A stretch of 64,000 bases of DNA, taken from the NCBI RefSeq assembly GCF_019925205.1, contig NC_083564.1, positions 15,038,134 through 15,102,133 on the forward strand, in the 5' to 3' direction. Shown here piece by piece: positions 23,022 through 34,520 of this stretch. The notes below the pieces were generated by a model. It was given only the letters and a program-made list of their open reading frames with translations. It was not told the origin of the DNA and did no database searches. This stretch comes from Metopolophium dirhodum. Its lineage: Eukaryota > Arthropoda > Insecta > Hemiptera > Aphididae. Position numbers and translations under genes: made by a program. The stretch's first letter is position 1; each line of letters opens with the position of its first letter.

Positions 23022-24013
23022 ATTACCTATCCAAAATAGTATAATATTTTGTGACAAAATGTATACCTAAGTCCTGACTACATACCTATTATCCAAAACA
23101 ATTTTTATCAAATATTAAGCATTAGCATTTTAAATTTTATTTATAGGAGAATATCTGAAATATTTATTTTATATGCTGTAACTTATTTAGATTCATTTGA
23201 ACGTAGGAACCTATCTGTAGCATGTAAAATATTGAATAGTGTATATTTTATAAAAAAAAATGTGTACCTATTGTGACTAGATAGATGCAACAATAGGGTT
23301 ATTGTTCGGTGCCGACGTCGACCCAAAAGCGATATTTTCTATTGTACGTGGTGGCCACCCTGTTGGTTCACTATCACGTATTCTTATAATCAATATAACC
23401 AAAAAACTAAAATTATTATTAACATGTAAGTTAACGAGGCGTTACTGATTTCGCGAAATTAATTATTTTATGTATAAATTTTTCTTTCTGCGTTTTGTAA
23501 AAATAAAATTGGGAATTACAGTCCTCAACAAAATATCTTTTATTATTTAAACTGAGTGTCTGAACAGATATAATTTATTGTTTCTTCTAATAAATAGATA
23601 GTTTATGTATCTCAAAATCATATTAAAATACCGGTTTCATCATGTCTTTTCAAAAAATCATCAATTGTCTCTTCATTTTTTGACGCGTCTAAAAAAAAGT
23701 ATGCATTAATCGTTTATAAAAATATTTTATACCACCTATTTTTCGGTTGCGACATATTCATGATAATAATGTTTTTAACATTAGATACTAATTTAAGTTT
23801 GATTATGGAAATCATTAATTGTTATTTATTAGATAGCTACAAACACAATGTAAGTAAAAATTATACTCGTGATTGGGAATTATTACATTAATCATATTAA
23901 TTGTAATTTGATTATTATGTTAATGAGTGCAATGCACATTGAAATTAATACCTTTTGATTTAAAAATGATCCCCGGTTTTCATGTCAACAATAATTATTA
24001 TCGTTCTATTTAT

Positions 24014-24796
24014 CAGGGCTTGAAACCGTTATTCATTTAATCGGAAATTTTTTTGAATACCGGTTACCGGATATATACCGGTCCTTTTGTCAGCGGTAAC
24101 CAATTACCGGTACTATATTAAAAATTACAGGTTACCGTTAAGTGATAACCGCTTCCATAAAATGTCGGTTACCGGTAACCGATTGAATACTGGTTTTCTA
24201 AAAAAAATTGTACTACACCTTTGAACCCGTATACTTAATACAATATTCGTGTTGTTCTAGGAATCAAGCTATTTTTAGATTTCCCAGTACAATATACGAT
24301 GAGGGGGGCCGGGACTATCGACTATTGAGTACCGTCATTACCAACCAACGATATTTTATGTTATAGATAGGTAGGAAATAGAAATGTAGAATACCAATTA
24401 TTTGAATTATTATTACAAGAATTTAGACAAGCGAAAAAAACGAAGATATAATAGTATGATTTAAGAATAGTTTTAAGAAGTTATTATTTATTAAATCATT
24501 AGTAGCTACGAGCGTATAATCATTTATGTAGCTAAAATAAATTAAACATAATATTATTATAGTTCATACGTAACGGTAGTCAGTATTTATAAATACTGGT
24601 AATTGGTTCTTAACCGGTTATAACATATTCCGTTATTATAACGTTTTATGTTAGCTGAAAATTTGTCACGGTTACCGGTAACCGATAACTGGGAGTACAA
24701 ATAGGTTTATAATAACGGTAACCAATATTAGGTTCCCCAAAATTCCGGGAAATTACCGGTTTTCGGTAAAAAACTGGTAACCGGTTGTAAGCCCTG
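24014..24796. mobile_element. hAT-type miniature element (783 bp)
   Basis: It begins CAGGGCTTGAAACCG and ends GTAAGCCCTG, flanked by a perfect 8-bp duplication, CTATTTAT (24006-24013 and 24797-24804). The interior is rich in ACCGGTTACCGG-type words in both orientations. It shares its CAGGGCTT terminus with the element at 53810-54894. Non-coding. Confidence 0.9.
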
Positions 24797-24804
24797 CTAT
24801 TTAT

Positions 24805-25150
24805 ACCTTCTGGACTAGTACAAATTTTTAAATTGTTAGAAAAATTGAATATAGCTCAAATTATCAAACCAATAAATAATATATTAAGCAACGGCCAACA
24901 TGGTTTCAAATCGGTCACTCTACTTATAACTTATCACTTCAACAATTTATACTCGACTCTTTTATGAAAATTTGTCAATTTGATGTAATATAGGTACACC
25001 GATTTTAAGAAGGTCTTTGATTGTGTTGATCGTGAACATCTGACTATCAAATATTGTATTGGACAAGTTAGGGTTTAGTCACCCATTATTATTTTTACAG
25101 AACCCGTTAGTATATAATTCACATGTATTCCATAAGTAGGTTATGTCCAA
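24805..25150 (+). pseudogene. LINE reverse transcriptase, N-terminal half (split)
   Basis: The plus strand reads NNILSNGQHGFKS and then, after a frame change, TDFKKVFDCVDREHL. These are the 'QHGF...ST' and motif A ('DF.KAFD.VDH..L') blocks of non-LTR reverse transcriptases. Several frame breaks. Its continuation appears at 26645-27170, so later insertions separated the two parts. Confidence 0.7.
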
Positions 25151-25239
25151 CTTAGAACATTTTTATGCATTTTATCAAACTGTCTGTACCTACTGGCCCC
25201 GTTTTATTCAATTGAATAAATTATTATTATTATAATTGT

Positions 25240-25760
25240 GTTAAATTTGATTTGTATGAGAATTTCTGATTCATTCTATATGTTTTGAATTTTTATGATT
25301 CTTTTAAAAGTATATTATGTAGTAGGTAAATATTGTAAAAATATGTGTAATTATTGTGACTAGATAGATGCAATAATCGTGTTATATTTTATTGTTTCAT
25401 CTTAAAACTATGTATAATAGATATCTTAAAATCATATTTCAATACCTTTGTCATCAAGACCCAAAGAATAACTTTTAGTAACAGGTAGGACTAAAAAAAA
25501 GTATGCATTAATCGTTAATAAAAATATTTACTTATTATTTTTCGGTTGCAACATAATTATGATAATAATGTTTTTAAAATTGGATATCAATTTAGTTTGA
25601 TAATGGATATTATTAATTATTAGATACAATTACTATGTGAGTAAACATTACTTACAACTCGCGACTGTAAATTATTACAATAATCATATTAATTTTAATT
25701 TAATTACTATATTAATAAATACAACACATAATGTAATCCATACCTTTTGATTTAAAAATA
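25240..25760 (+). repeat. Partial copy of repeat B related sequence
   Basis: It matches parts of 23240-23300 (TGTGACTAGATAGATGCAA) and 23699-24000 (GTATGCATTAATCGTTAATA and following), more diverged than the two main copies. Non-coding. Confidence 0.6.
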
Positions 25761-25896
25761 ACCCAATAATTCCATGGCTTAGGATTGTCAAATATGGAGC
25801 CTAATTTTAGCCTATTCTCTATTAGCAATTAGGTGCCTATTTTGTGGATTTACTAATATTATTTTAAAAAAACTGATGTTAATATTGATTCAATAA

Positions 25897-26645
25897 TAAA
25901 AAAGGTTGATAAGTGGATGTCACTCTGCTGTACAGTAGGTTACATGTGGGTCACTGAAATGGATGGTGTTAAATTTGAATTCAATGATATAAGATCATTG
26001 TATAAGAAGAACGGTTCTGAGCGAAGACGGTCAGTCAGCCTATGGTATTAACAAATATATTTGATGATATTATTGTGAATAAAGTAATTTATATATACCC
26101 TACTTATGTTATATTTTAAATTTTCAATCCTTAGCTATAAAAGTTGAACATTTTATATATTTTTAACAACAAAATAATTATTAAATTTTAAATTTGATAC
26201 GTCTTGTCAAATTCAAACTTTAAATGCTTAGAAAAGAAAATTGTGCCTACGTATTTTTATATTTTTCAACTGCAATTTAAACAATATACCGATAAACGAT
26301 ATATTTAAACAATATATCAGGATCCTTGTATCACATTTTGACGCTTTTGGACACAACAAATAAAATTTTATTGATAATTATAGAAACAAAAACTAAAAAA
26401 AATGAAATCTGAAATTGTCCGTAAACAGCTCAAAACAAGTAAAAATATTTTGAAAATTTTATCAAGTATAGAAATTGATAAAGTAAATATATGATATAAA
26501 TCTCTTACGATTTACAACAAAAGATCGATATACATGAGAAATCGATTGAATATAACTTTTGAAAATAACTAGGAATTTTAACCTTCCCAACGCACCAACA
26601 ATATTCACTTTCCCATCGAACAAGATACTGAAGTTGAAAATCAAA
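25897..26645 (-). repeat. Repeat family A, truncated copy in reverse
   Basis: It starts AAAAAAGGTTGATAAGTGG and runs inward through the CGGTCAGTCAGCC block. It then shows large internal deletions and ends in remnants of the other half (CACCAACAATATTCACTTTC). It lies between the two halves of the LINE. Confidence 0.7.
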
Positions 26646-27170
26646 GCATTATTTCGACTACTTATCGTATATTCGGGCCGTAATAAAATTATTAAACGTG
26701 GAAAAAATGGATATTAACTCTCTGAACAAATTTGTGTTACTTCAGGAGTATCTGATAGAGATCACTTATCCCCAATATTATTCTGTAATTGTATAAACTT
26801 TATCTCAAAATTTGTTTCGTATTCAAAAGAGTTACTGCAAAAGAGAAATTAGAATAATAGATGTCTCAATATTAACTGCAGTTCGATTTGGAGAATATTT
26901 TTAGATCGTGTCAAAATAATGATTTATATTTAAACATGAAAAAATGTTCTACGATTACCTTTTCTTTGAAAAGAATGACGATTCATTTCAATTATTCTTT
27001 TGCAAATATTAATTTATCAAGTGTATGTAATCCACAGTTGGATCAAGAGTATCCACAATTTCCTTTGAGCCTGGTTTGATGAAAAACTCTCTTTTAATGA
27101 CCACATAAATTTTATTTGAAACAAAGCGTTTGCGAAGTTCGCCATATATTATAGTTGTATTCGTAAGCGC
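26645..27170 (+). pseudogene. LINE reverse transcriptase, second half (split)
   Basis: It reads VTSGVSDRDHLSPILFCNCI (the 'SGV-Q-G-x-L-P-LF' block), then LYLNMKKCSTITFSLK and FDEKLSFNDHIN, the usual thumb-region order in Jockey/CR1-like LINEs. The catalytic FADD/YADD box is missing, between about 26800 and 26880. Stops and frameshifts are present. Confidence 0.7.
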
Positions 27171-27560
27171 AAATCACTGATAATTTATTATTTCTACACT
27201 AATGGGCCAGGAAGTCCACATATTATTATTAGGTATATTTTTATATCACACATTTTGCACAAATATTTATTATAGCATAGGTGCAAGACCAGCTGGCCAG
27301 TCTGCGCTCTACAATCTGTGAGTTTTTGAATTACTATTATATTGTTTGTTTAGATTTAAGGGCCGTTTAATATTTTAATGTGGTTGTGTTGGCCATTAGT
27401 AACCTGCACTAATGTACTCTATTTTGACTATTATTCATTTTATATATTGTTGGTCAATGGGCTGGTCATTTAGTATTATTATAATTTATACGTTTGTGTT
27501 AGATGACAAGCAGATACCTAAAAATTTAATTTATCTATATGAGATAAAGATGCTGTAGTT
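27170..27560. other. No gene seen
   Basis: AT-rich DNA between the LINE and the Helitron remnant, without a supported feature. Confidence 0.45.
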
Positions 27561-27564
27561 TTAT

Positions 27565-28137
27565 CTAGATACATTTATTGAGATACTGCTCAACACTATT
27601 TAATGGCAACTTAAAAGTCGAGTGAGCTGTTCTGTCGCCACTGAGGAGAGTCGCTGCTATACCTGATGAAGCAACTGCTAATGCAACTTTACCTAAAGAT
27701 CTAATTTGAGCCAACAACAAATGAATAAGAATTGTTTTTCCTGTACCACCAAGAGCATCTAAAAAAAATACTCTGCCTTGATTATTCATTATGCTTTCTG
27801 TAATAACATTAAAAGTATATTTTTGATCATCTACTAATTTCGGTAAATTGTTTTCTACAAATCCTTGTAATTGGTTGTTATCGTAAGAACGCCTAATCGA
27901 GAATTCAAATGATTATATAAATTGGCAACTTACCCGAAATTTAAGTCCGTTAGCATAATTGTGACTTTCATAATTCTAACCTTGTGAAAACAATTTTAAA
28001 ATGTTAAAAAAGTGGTACTAAAACCTTCAGTAGACTCCCAAGAATAACAGTAAAAAATGTCAGCCAAATCGATTCAGTAGTTTTCTCGGTTAGCGTGGTT
28101 GTAGAAAACGCCGTACAATTTTATATAATAGTATAGA
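27565..28137 (-). mobile_element. Helitron remnant with Pif1-like helicase fragment
   Basis: On the minus strand the element starts A|TCTATACTATTATATAAA at 28137, a usual Helitron 5' end. A coding remnant (about 27910-27565) reads LQGFVENNLP, then RVFFLDALGGTGKTILIHLL (Walker A GGTGKT) and VASSGIAATLLSGDRTAHST, which are the first motifs of the Helitron Pif1-type helicase that unwinds DNA during rolling-circle transposition. The frame stops shortly after (LNSVEQYLNKCI). The Rep domain and the helicase C-terminus are missing, so this is a deletion derivative. The 3' end was not located. Confidence 0.8.
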
Positions 28138-28399
28138 TTTTGTACCAGTAATTATTATCAAAATCGACTATTAGTCTTTTTATTATTAGTTCAATTGTAT
28201 ATACACACCCACACATATACACACATTCATACACAAATTCACATAATATTGCACAACATGCATTACATAGCCGACAGTGATTCCTCCATATTTTTAAGAC
28301 TTAATTTTTATGGTGGCCAGTTGGTTAAAATAATAGAAGTTTGTGTCCGGGCGTGTGTATTATTATTGGTCGCACCCGGCACGCACATTTTGTGGTGAT

Positions 28400-29010
28400 C
28401 CAACAGTAGCTCGTAGCTGGTATACGATGTTTTGAAGAATACAAATATGAAGGTTTAATATTTTTACTATAACTTACTAACTATGTAAGCCAGGAGCAAA
28501 TAAGGTATGAGTTAAATATTTTAAGTATTTTTCAGTGATATAGTAACTAATACAATGTACAGCCTACACTAATCACACTATTAAAGGTACTTATTGATTT
28601 TTTTTCACATACCTACCTACCTACTCCCGATTTGCTGTACCGAATTTTCTAGAGCCTATGGTGCAACTAATATATAATGGAACTTGGAAGCTCCTTGTAA
28701 AAATATATTTTTCCAAATAAAATCCTACACTCAAATTACAATGCCCCTCTTGATATTTCTAACTTTGCTTTACACTCTATCCTAAAAATTAAAACAATTT
28801 ATGAAGAAGCTAAAATGTACTATATTTAATACATAGTAATATATTCATTTGAATATAAAATGAGATACATTAGAGATCAGTGTATGACTATGAAAATATT
28901 TCATTGAGACAGAAATTAAATTTATTGACTATTGGATAATCGGGCTTAGTTATTATTATGTTTGACATCGCAATATTCTTTTAAAATTTAATTAGTAATT
29001 TTATCAAACT
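28400..29010. other. No gene seen
   Basis: AT-rich DNA after a CA-rich microsatellite patch (28198-28250). No supported frame. Confidence 0.45.
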
Positions 29011-29013
29011 TAC

Positions 29014-29067
29014 TTTTTTTTAGGGTGTTAATTTCATTATCTGTTAAACCGTAAAACTTCGGCGCAA
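29014..29067 (-). other. Candidate internal microexon
   Basis: On the minus strand an acceptor (GCATTTTTTAG) and a GTAAGT donor bound 54 bases that read APKFYGLTDNEINTLKK in one open phase. Neighbouring exons were not found. It could be chance, or part of a gene with many tiny exons. Confidence 0.3.
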
Positions 29068-29409
29068 CTAAAAAATGCATTATTAATTTACAGTTAAATT
29101 CTCACTCTGAAAATCTTATTATATACAAAACTAGTACATACACAATGCATTTCATAATTAAATGTAGTACACAAGGACACGTTCTAAGTTAAAGTTTAAG
29201 CCAACTTGAGTCCAATTCATGTTAGTTAACAGTTGCTGATACAAATGATAAAAATAGTCTTTTTTTCTTCCCCATTTCGGCACGCTTCCCTTTACATTGT
29301 GAATATAACTATTGCCTATCCATTATTTAATATCTATGGGTATTAGTATAAGCCATAATATATATGAAGAAATATAATTTTTTTTTCTTATAAAAAACGT
29401 ACTAGCAGT

Positions 29410-30440
29410 AGATGATTTTGGTTTCAGGAAAAATAGAGGCACTAGAGAGGTGATACTTTGTTTAAGAATTATCATAAAGAAAATGTCTAGTGTTACCATC
29501 TGATTATTGCCTTCGTGGATTTTTAGAAGGCCTTTGTAACTGGGCCAAACTTTTTAAGAGTATGGAAACTATTGGCATATACTATAACGACAGATATAAT
29601 GACAGTAATGACAGTTATAAAAGTAGAAAAATACAAGAATCAAGTAGAGGCCGAGTTTTCTAATGGAGTAAGACAAGGGTGAAATATAGCACCTACCTTC
29701 TTCAACCTACAAAAAGAAGGAATTTTAAAGAAAGTAAGGGAAGAAATCATTGGAGATGTAAAAGTAAGCGGAATTTTTTTGCAAATGTTGCGTATCGCTG
29801 ATGATAAGTATGATTGTCAGGAATTACGAAAGCTAAGAAGATAAGATAAAATTAATGATACTTTAAAAGAATACTGCATGAAATTGAATTAACGGAAGAC
29901 TGTTCTGATATGCTACAATATGCAAAAGTTAGACGCAAACATAGTTGTATATGGAATATTACAGGAGACAGTCCAAAGCATCACATACCTGGGTAGTAAA
30001 ATCACAAATGATGGGAAAACCCATACAGTTACAGTATACAGGATAGTATACAGGCCAAAAGTCTAATATAGAAAGAAAAACCTTTTCACTTCAAATACAG
30101 TAAATCAGGAAAACAGGAAAGCACTAATAAAAAGCTTCGTGTGGTTTGTAGCTTTTTATGAAGTAGAGAAATAGAATATAATGAAAGGAGAGAAAGCTAA
30201 AATATTGACTTACGAAGTATGGTGTTGAAGAATTACTTTGAAAATTCCATGAACAGATAATGTAATAATGTTAAGGTTTTTAAAAGAATGAATACTCAAA
30301 ACTCATTATGGAATACACTGAGGTTGGCGATAAAACATGGATTAGACTTTAACAAGGGAGAGTTCTCGCATAACTACGATTATATTATTATTTGAAGGCA
30401 AACCTGGGAAGCGGAAGGTCAAATCAAAATCGGCTAATCA
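29410..30440 (+). pseudogene. Heavily decayed LINE reverse transcriptase
   Basis: Across several frames the plus strand shows FRKNRGTREVILCLRI, FSNGVRQG, ADD context at about 29800, YLG-KITNDGK and KALIKSFVW. These align in order with the better copy at 44145-45250 (YLGSIITDDGK, KKRLIKSYVW). Stops and indels are dense. Same LINE family as that copy, in the opposite orientation. Confidence 0.65.
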
Positions 30441-31010
30441 AACGTAAAATTTGGTTACATTATATTTTTGATAACTCAGTGAAGTACTTCTTAAAATAGT
30501 CCACGTTCTTCGTGGAGTACACAGAAGACCGTGTTAGTATAACACCACTTTAGTGATTTGTAATTTATGATAGGTACAAATATGTTTTAGCAACCTGACA
30601 TAACATAATCTAACAGTTATACGTATGTAATTATCTGAAATATCTTAACATTATATTATCATTGTAAAGTATTCTTATTTATAAGAAACCCTACTCCGTT
30701 TTCGAACTTCTAAGGCCTTTTTTGACTGTAGAAAATCGGTTAATTTCTTATATCCTTATTATAAGTAGTTATAAATCAATTTCCTAATTGTATTACCTGT
30801 AAAATCATCATCGGTTTTTTTTTCTATAACTGTTGATAAATTATATACTTTATTGAAATGTGTGTATTTTTATTTAATTTTATAGTTAAAACCACGGACT
30901 ATAATAATAAAATGGACTGGTATCGAGTGTTTAAAAGTGAAACCAAATTTACATCAAGTGCAGGGGGTCGCAATGGGTAATAACAATTAACAATACCATC
31001 CATCATCGAC
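30440..31010. other. No gene seen
   Basis: AT-rich DNA with one short perfect hairpin (TCCACG-TTCTT-CGTGGA at 30500-30516). No supported frame. Confidence 0.4.
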
Positions 31011-31013
31011 TAG

Positions 31014-31352
31014 ATATATAACGGGGCACGAACACTAGTCCTAGTGTCCTCACGGACACCCGCTTGTCTAATATTTTGTGCCCGTCACCAAAGTCGCTTA
31101 GATGATAACACGAATTATACTCTATTTCAAAAGAGAACATACCGCTTTATCTCATCGCAACTGACGGCTGGCAGCCCTCCAGAGCCAAATCTCTTGCGCT
31201 CGGTCGTGCATGGCGGTCACCAATCGAAACTGTTTGACGAGTATACACCGATTTCAAATAAATTGTTCAGAATGGTTAGCGATAGAGTAAATCCGTATAT
31301 TTTAGTTGTGGTAATTATAACCGGCTGTATAATATGGTTCGCTACGAGATGA
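31014..31352 (+). CDS. Unrecognised ORF with C-terminal membrane helix (possible retrocopy)
   Basis: A frame open from 31014 to the TGA at 31350-31352. There is no good ATG near its start; the first ATG codes a late Met (FRM). The stretch is visibly richer in GC than its surroundings, which favours a coding origin. The N-terminal half is basic (QKRTYRFISS), and the last about 20 residues form a hydrophobic helix (YILVVVIITGCIIWFATR), giving a tail-anchored or mitochondrial small-membrane-protein look. An AATAAA lies at about 31515, about 165 bases after the stop. There is no visible intron. It may be a 5'-truncated retrocopy or the last exon of a host gene. The family is not recognised. Confidence 0.45.
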   Translation: MYNGARTLVLVSSRTPACLIFCARHQSRLDDNTNYTLFQKRTYRFISSQLTAGSPPEPNLLRSVVHGGHQSKLFDEYTPISNKLFRMVSDRVNPYILVVVIITGCIIWFATR

Positions 31353-31505
31353 TGGTGGTAGTGCGTTCGTGGTGAATCGGTGGTTCTTGGTGGGGGATGC
31401 GCGCCAACGTAAAGCAGTCGTGAAAACTATTTCACAGAATAACAGTTATTCTTTGCCTATATTCTATTTTAAACACGGTTGACGGTTGTAGATATACTGG
31501 TAGCA
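31350..31505 (+). other. 3' UTR segment duplicated in the downstream hAT element
   Basis: From the stop codon on, about 150 bases (GGTGGTAGTGCG... to ...GATATACTGG) recur at about 33762-33910 with roughly ten differences. It lies between the ORF stop and a poly(A) signal, so the segment is most simply the 3' UTR of the ORF. Confidence 0.7.
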
Positions 31506-31519
31506 CAACTCTATGAAAT

Positions 31520-32690
31520 AAATGGACCCCCTCATAATTAGAATATCATAAGAAAGAAGAACTATTCAGTGCTCCTTGTGTGATATTTTTGAAATGTCAA
31601 CTTAAGGAACCATAGTCTGTACAACAGTTTGCGGCTATGGCTCACTACAATCTAGTTCTACGGATAACCTTATTACATTTTTCTGTGCCTTATTGCAAAT
31701 CATATTGAATGGTACATGTATTGTAAGCAATTTAATATAAGAGTATGGTAGGTAACCAGTATATCTACAACCGAGCTTCTGAAACAAAGTATAATATAAA
31801 ATCATAGATAATATACAATGGATAGAATATAGTTCTTATCGAACGTTTCCAAATTCTTTGTCTCACTCAGGAAGTATTTTTATACTATATTGAATTGATT
31901 ACATGGTTATTATTATTAATTCATGGAAGATAACCCATTTTTTTGCTGAGTAGGATGGAAAATATTCATTTTACATTGCCATCACTCTTCCTTATTCGGG
32001 AACGCTACCCACTATATGTTATTACTTATTGATATAAAATGTCCTATCCACAGTATAATATGGATATACTGAATTGGAAACGAGCATCCTTTTAATGCGC
32101 ATGCAAGACGCAACTTCTTGTATATTTACCCACAGATTATCAAATTGTTATAATTATATTAATACTTATTAAGTATATTAAAAAATAATATCTACCTATA
32201 TATTATACATACATATACAAAAAAAATATAATATTTCTTATAAGTACGGTTATCTCATAGTTGAAAAATATTGTTTTGGAAAAAAATTATTCCAATTAAT
32301 TACAACATATTATCAGGTTTTGTTAAATCGAAGTTTAAAAATTTCTATTAATTCGTTTCCTCTCCCTTCCATCGACCACTCACCATGTCAACACCAGTCC
32401 ATTATATCTTAGCCCGAGGTTAAAAGTTAAAACTAGCAAATAAATGATAAAAAATGATAAAAAATGGATAAATGAATAAATTTTAATACATCAATTCAAC
32501 ACTAACTTTATCACAATATATATACCTACCTACTATAATATTGTAAGATTTTAAATCAATAATTCTTAAATATTCAAAAATAATCATAACGAGTACCTTT
32601 GTCAATCGTCACAATATCTGTTATATCCAGTTCTGCACATAAAAATTAAAATTATACAATGATTTTTAAGTGTAAGCCGTATAGCTCACT
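31520..32690. other. No gene seen
   Basis: AT-rich DNA between the ORF and the hAT-type element. Nothing recognised. Confidence 0.45.
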
Positions 32691-32701
32691 ACACAAAAAA
32701 G

Positions 32702-33939
32702 CAAAGCTGAGCAGTAACTAGTTAAAAAGTTAAAAATTAAGGTAATAGTTACTTTTTTTGATAACTTTTAACTTAACTAGTTAAAAAAAATAGAATGTAG
32801 AAAATAACTTAGTTAGTAACTAAGTTGTTTCTTTTTATAAATAATTGTAACTCAACTTAGTTATTTTGATATATATAAAGTTATTTGTAAAAAGTTATTT
32901 ACAAAAATGTTCTTATTTTGATTTATGAACTCTATACTATTTGCATTGATTTTTTTTAAGAACCGCCAGGATTAATTAAGTAATTTTGTCATTTTGAATA
33001 CTTCTCTCAGTTCTAATAGTTTGATTGCTACTTTTAATAAACTGATGAGATTAGGACTGTAAAAATATTTTTGAAGTAACATTTTAATATTTTATATTTT
33101 AATGTGAACTGTAAATATTTTCTTTTGCATATCAATGTTTTAAACATTTTCCTTCAAATTCAAAAGAGAACAATTTAGATTAGACAACATTTAAAACTGA
33201 AAATACTTATTAATTTCACAAGTTTGCTTTATAGCAGAACTAGCAGCAATAGATTAATTTATATTTTTTGAGTAGAATATGATTAAATAGGTACTATATT
33301 ATACTATATTCTATTATATATTTCTATTGTGTTTTAATGGAAAGAAATAGAAAAAAATCATATTTCAAGATTCAACTACTATTTAATTGTTTTTAATAAA
33401 TAAATGCTAATATTTAAATTATACTGCAAATATATAATTTTGATCTGTATGTAAGGTACAGCTTTAACAATAATTTAAAACAGTTGTATTATTTATAAAA
33501 CAATATAGTCTGTGCATTTATTATTAATTTGTTTTACTTTATACCAAAAATTTTCTACGATGAGATAAAAAAACGTTTATGAGTAAGTTAAAGGTATTTA
33601 AAAAAAAAAATTAACTTGACTTTTAACTTAACTTAGTTTATATTTTCATGAAAATTTGTGACTTAACTTAGTTACTCAAATTCAGTATCTTTTTAAAACT
33701 AGCTTTAACTTGGCTTAGTTATTTTTATTTTAGGATAACTTAACTTTAACTAGTTAAAATGACGGTGGTAGTGCTCTCGTGGTGAATCGGTGGTTCTGGG
33801 TGGGGGATGCGCGCCGACGTAAACCAGTCAAGAAAACTATATCACAGAATAACAGTTATTCTGTGCCTATATTCTATTTTAAACACGGTTGACGGTTATA
33901 GATATACTGGTTAAAAATTGGTTAACTTGCCCAGCTTTG
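32702..33939. mobile_element. hAT-type miniature element carrying captured DNA (1238 bp)
   Basis: It begins CAAAGCTGAGCAGTAACTAG and ends GTTAACTTGCCCAGCTTTG. The flanking 8-mers are CAAAAAAG (32694-32701) and CAAAACAG (33940-33947), with one mismatch. The interior is rich in TTAACTTAACTAGTTA-type words near both ends. About 150 bases at 33762-33910 are a copy of the 3' UTR segment at 31350-31505. No transposase is present. Confidence 0.75.
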
Positions 33940-34046
33940 CAAAACAGTACAAAGTATATTAAACAAATCAATAAATCAAAAACAGCAATTATTTTTTTAT
34001 TCACATTTCATTTCTCACTAAAAATCTTTTTTCTGACCAACTATAG

Positions 34047-34110
34047 CAGTGCTTCGAAACCTTTTTTGTTATAGCGACCCCTAAATTTAATGTAAAACTG
34101 TCAAGGCCCT
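34047..34110 (+). mobile_element. hAT terminal sequence
   Basis: CAGTGCTTCGAAACC followed by GTTATAGCGACCCC is a classic hAT terminal inverted repeat and subterminal sequence. It probably bounds the transposase remnant read on the minus strand at 34394-35565. The opposite terminus was not found. Confidence 0.6.
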
Positions 34111-34393
34111 CCTCCATCAAAATCATTAATTATTTTTTCTTAATGATGTACTAAATTTACATGCACTATTTCACACACATAAATTATTAAAATGTAAAAA
34201 AATAAAAGTTTTTTAATATATTTTTGAAACATGAAATCTTATAGTTGTATACAACTTAAAACATATTAGTATAAACAAAAAAGAATTGGTAATAACTATA
34301 AAGCAATACAAAAATATTCAGTAATAATGTTTATTTGGTTTCAAACAAAGGCTAGGTAAATAATAATAATAATAATAATAAATGTGATAACTA

Positions 34394-34520
34394 TTAATGT
34401 AACGGTTGGGCTTGCATATTTTCGCATAATATATTTATGTCAGGTGTGATGTTTGAAACTGAAATACGCAAGTTTTGTTACGCAAGACTGTTGTGAAATG
34501 CATAATCTATGTTTGTTTAT
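34394..34520 (-). pseudogene. hAT transposase C-terminus (distal part)
   Basis: The minus strand reads NKHRLC, shifts frame, then reads LRISVSNITPDINILCENMQ and AQPLH before TAA (34394-34396). That is the usual C-terminal end of Buster/SCAND3-type hAT transposases ('NKHR.RL...LR.S.S...PDI..L'). It is separated from the preceding part by a family A insertion. Confidence 0.7.

Larger units (their letters stand above)
14985..24000 (+). repeat. Repeat B, copy 2 (with several insertions)
   Basis: Collinear with 1405-7190 but enlarged by insertions. These are a 600-base segment at 15660-16260, a segment at about 16340-17210, the compound family A element 17614-21309, a hAT miniature element 22877-23021, and 23022-23698. 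It retains 15200-15285, which copy 1 lost with the Gypsy insertion. The pair acts as an empty/filled-site record for each insertion. Confidence 0.75.
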
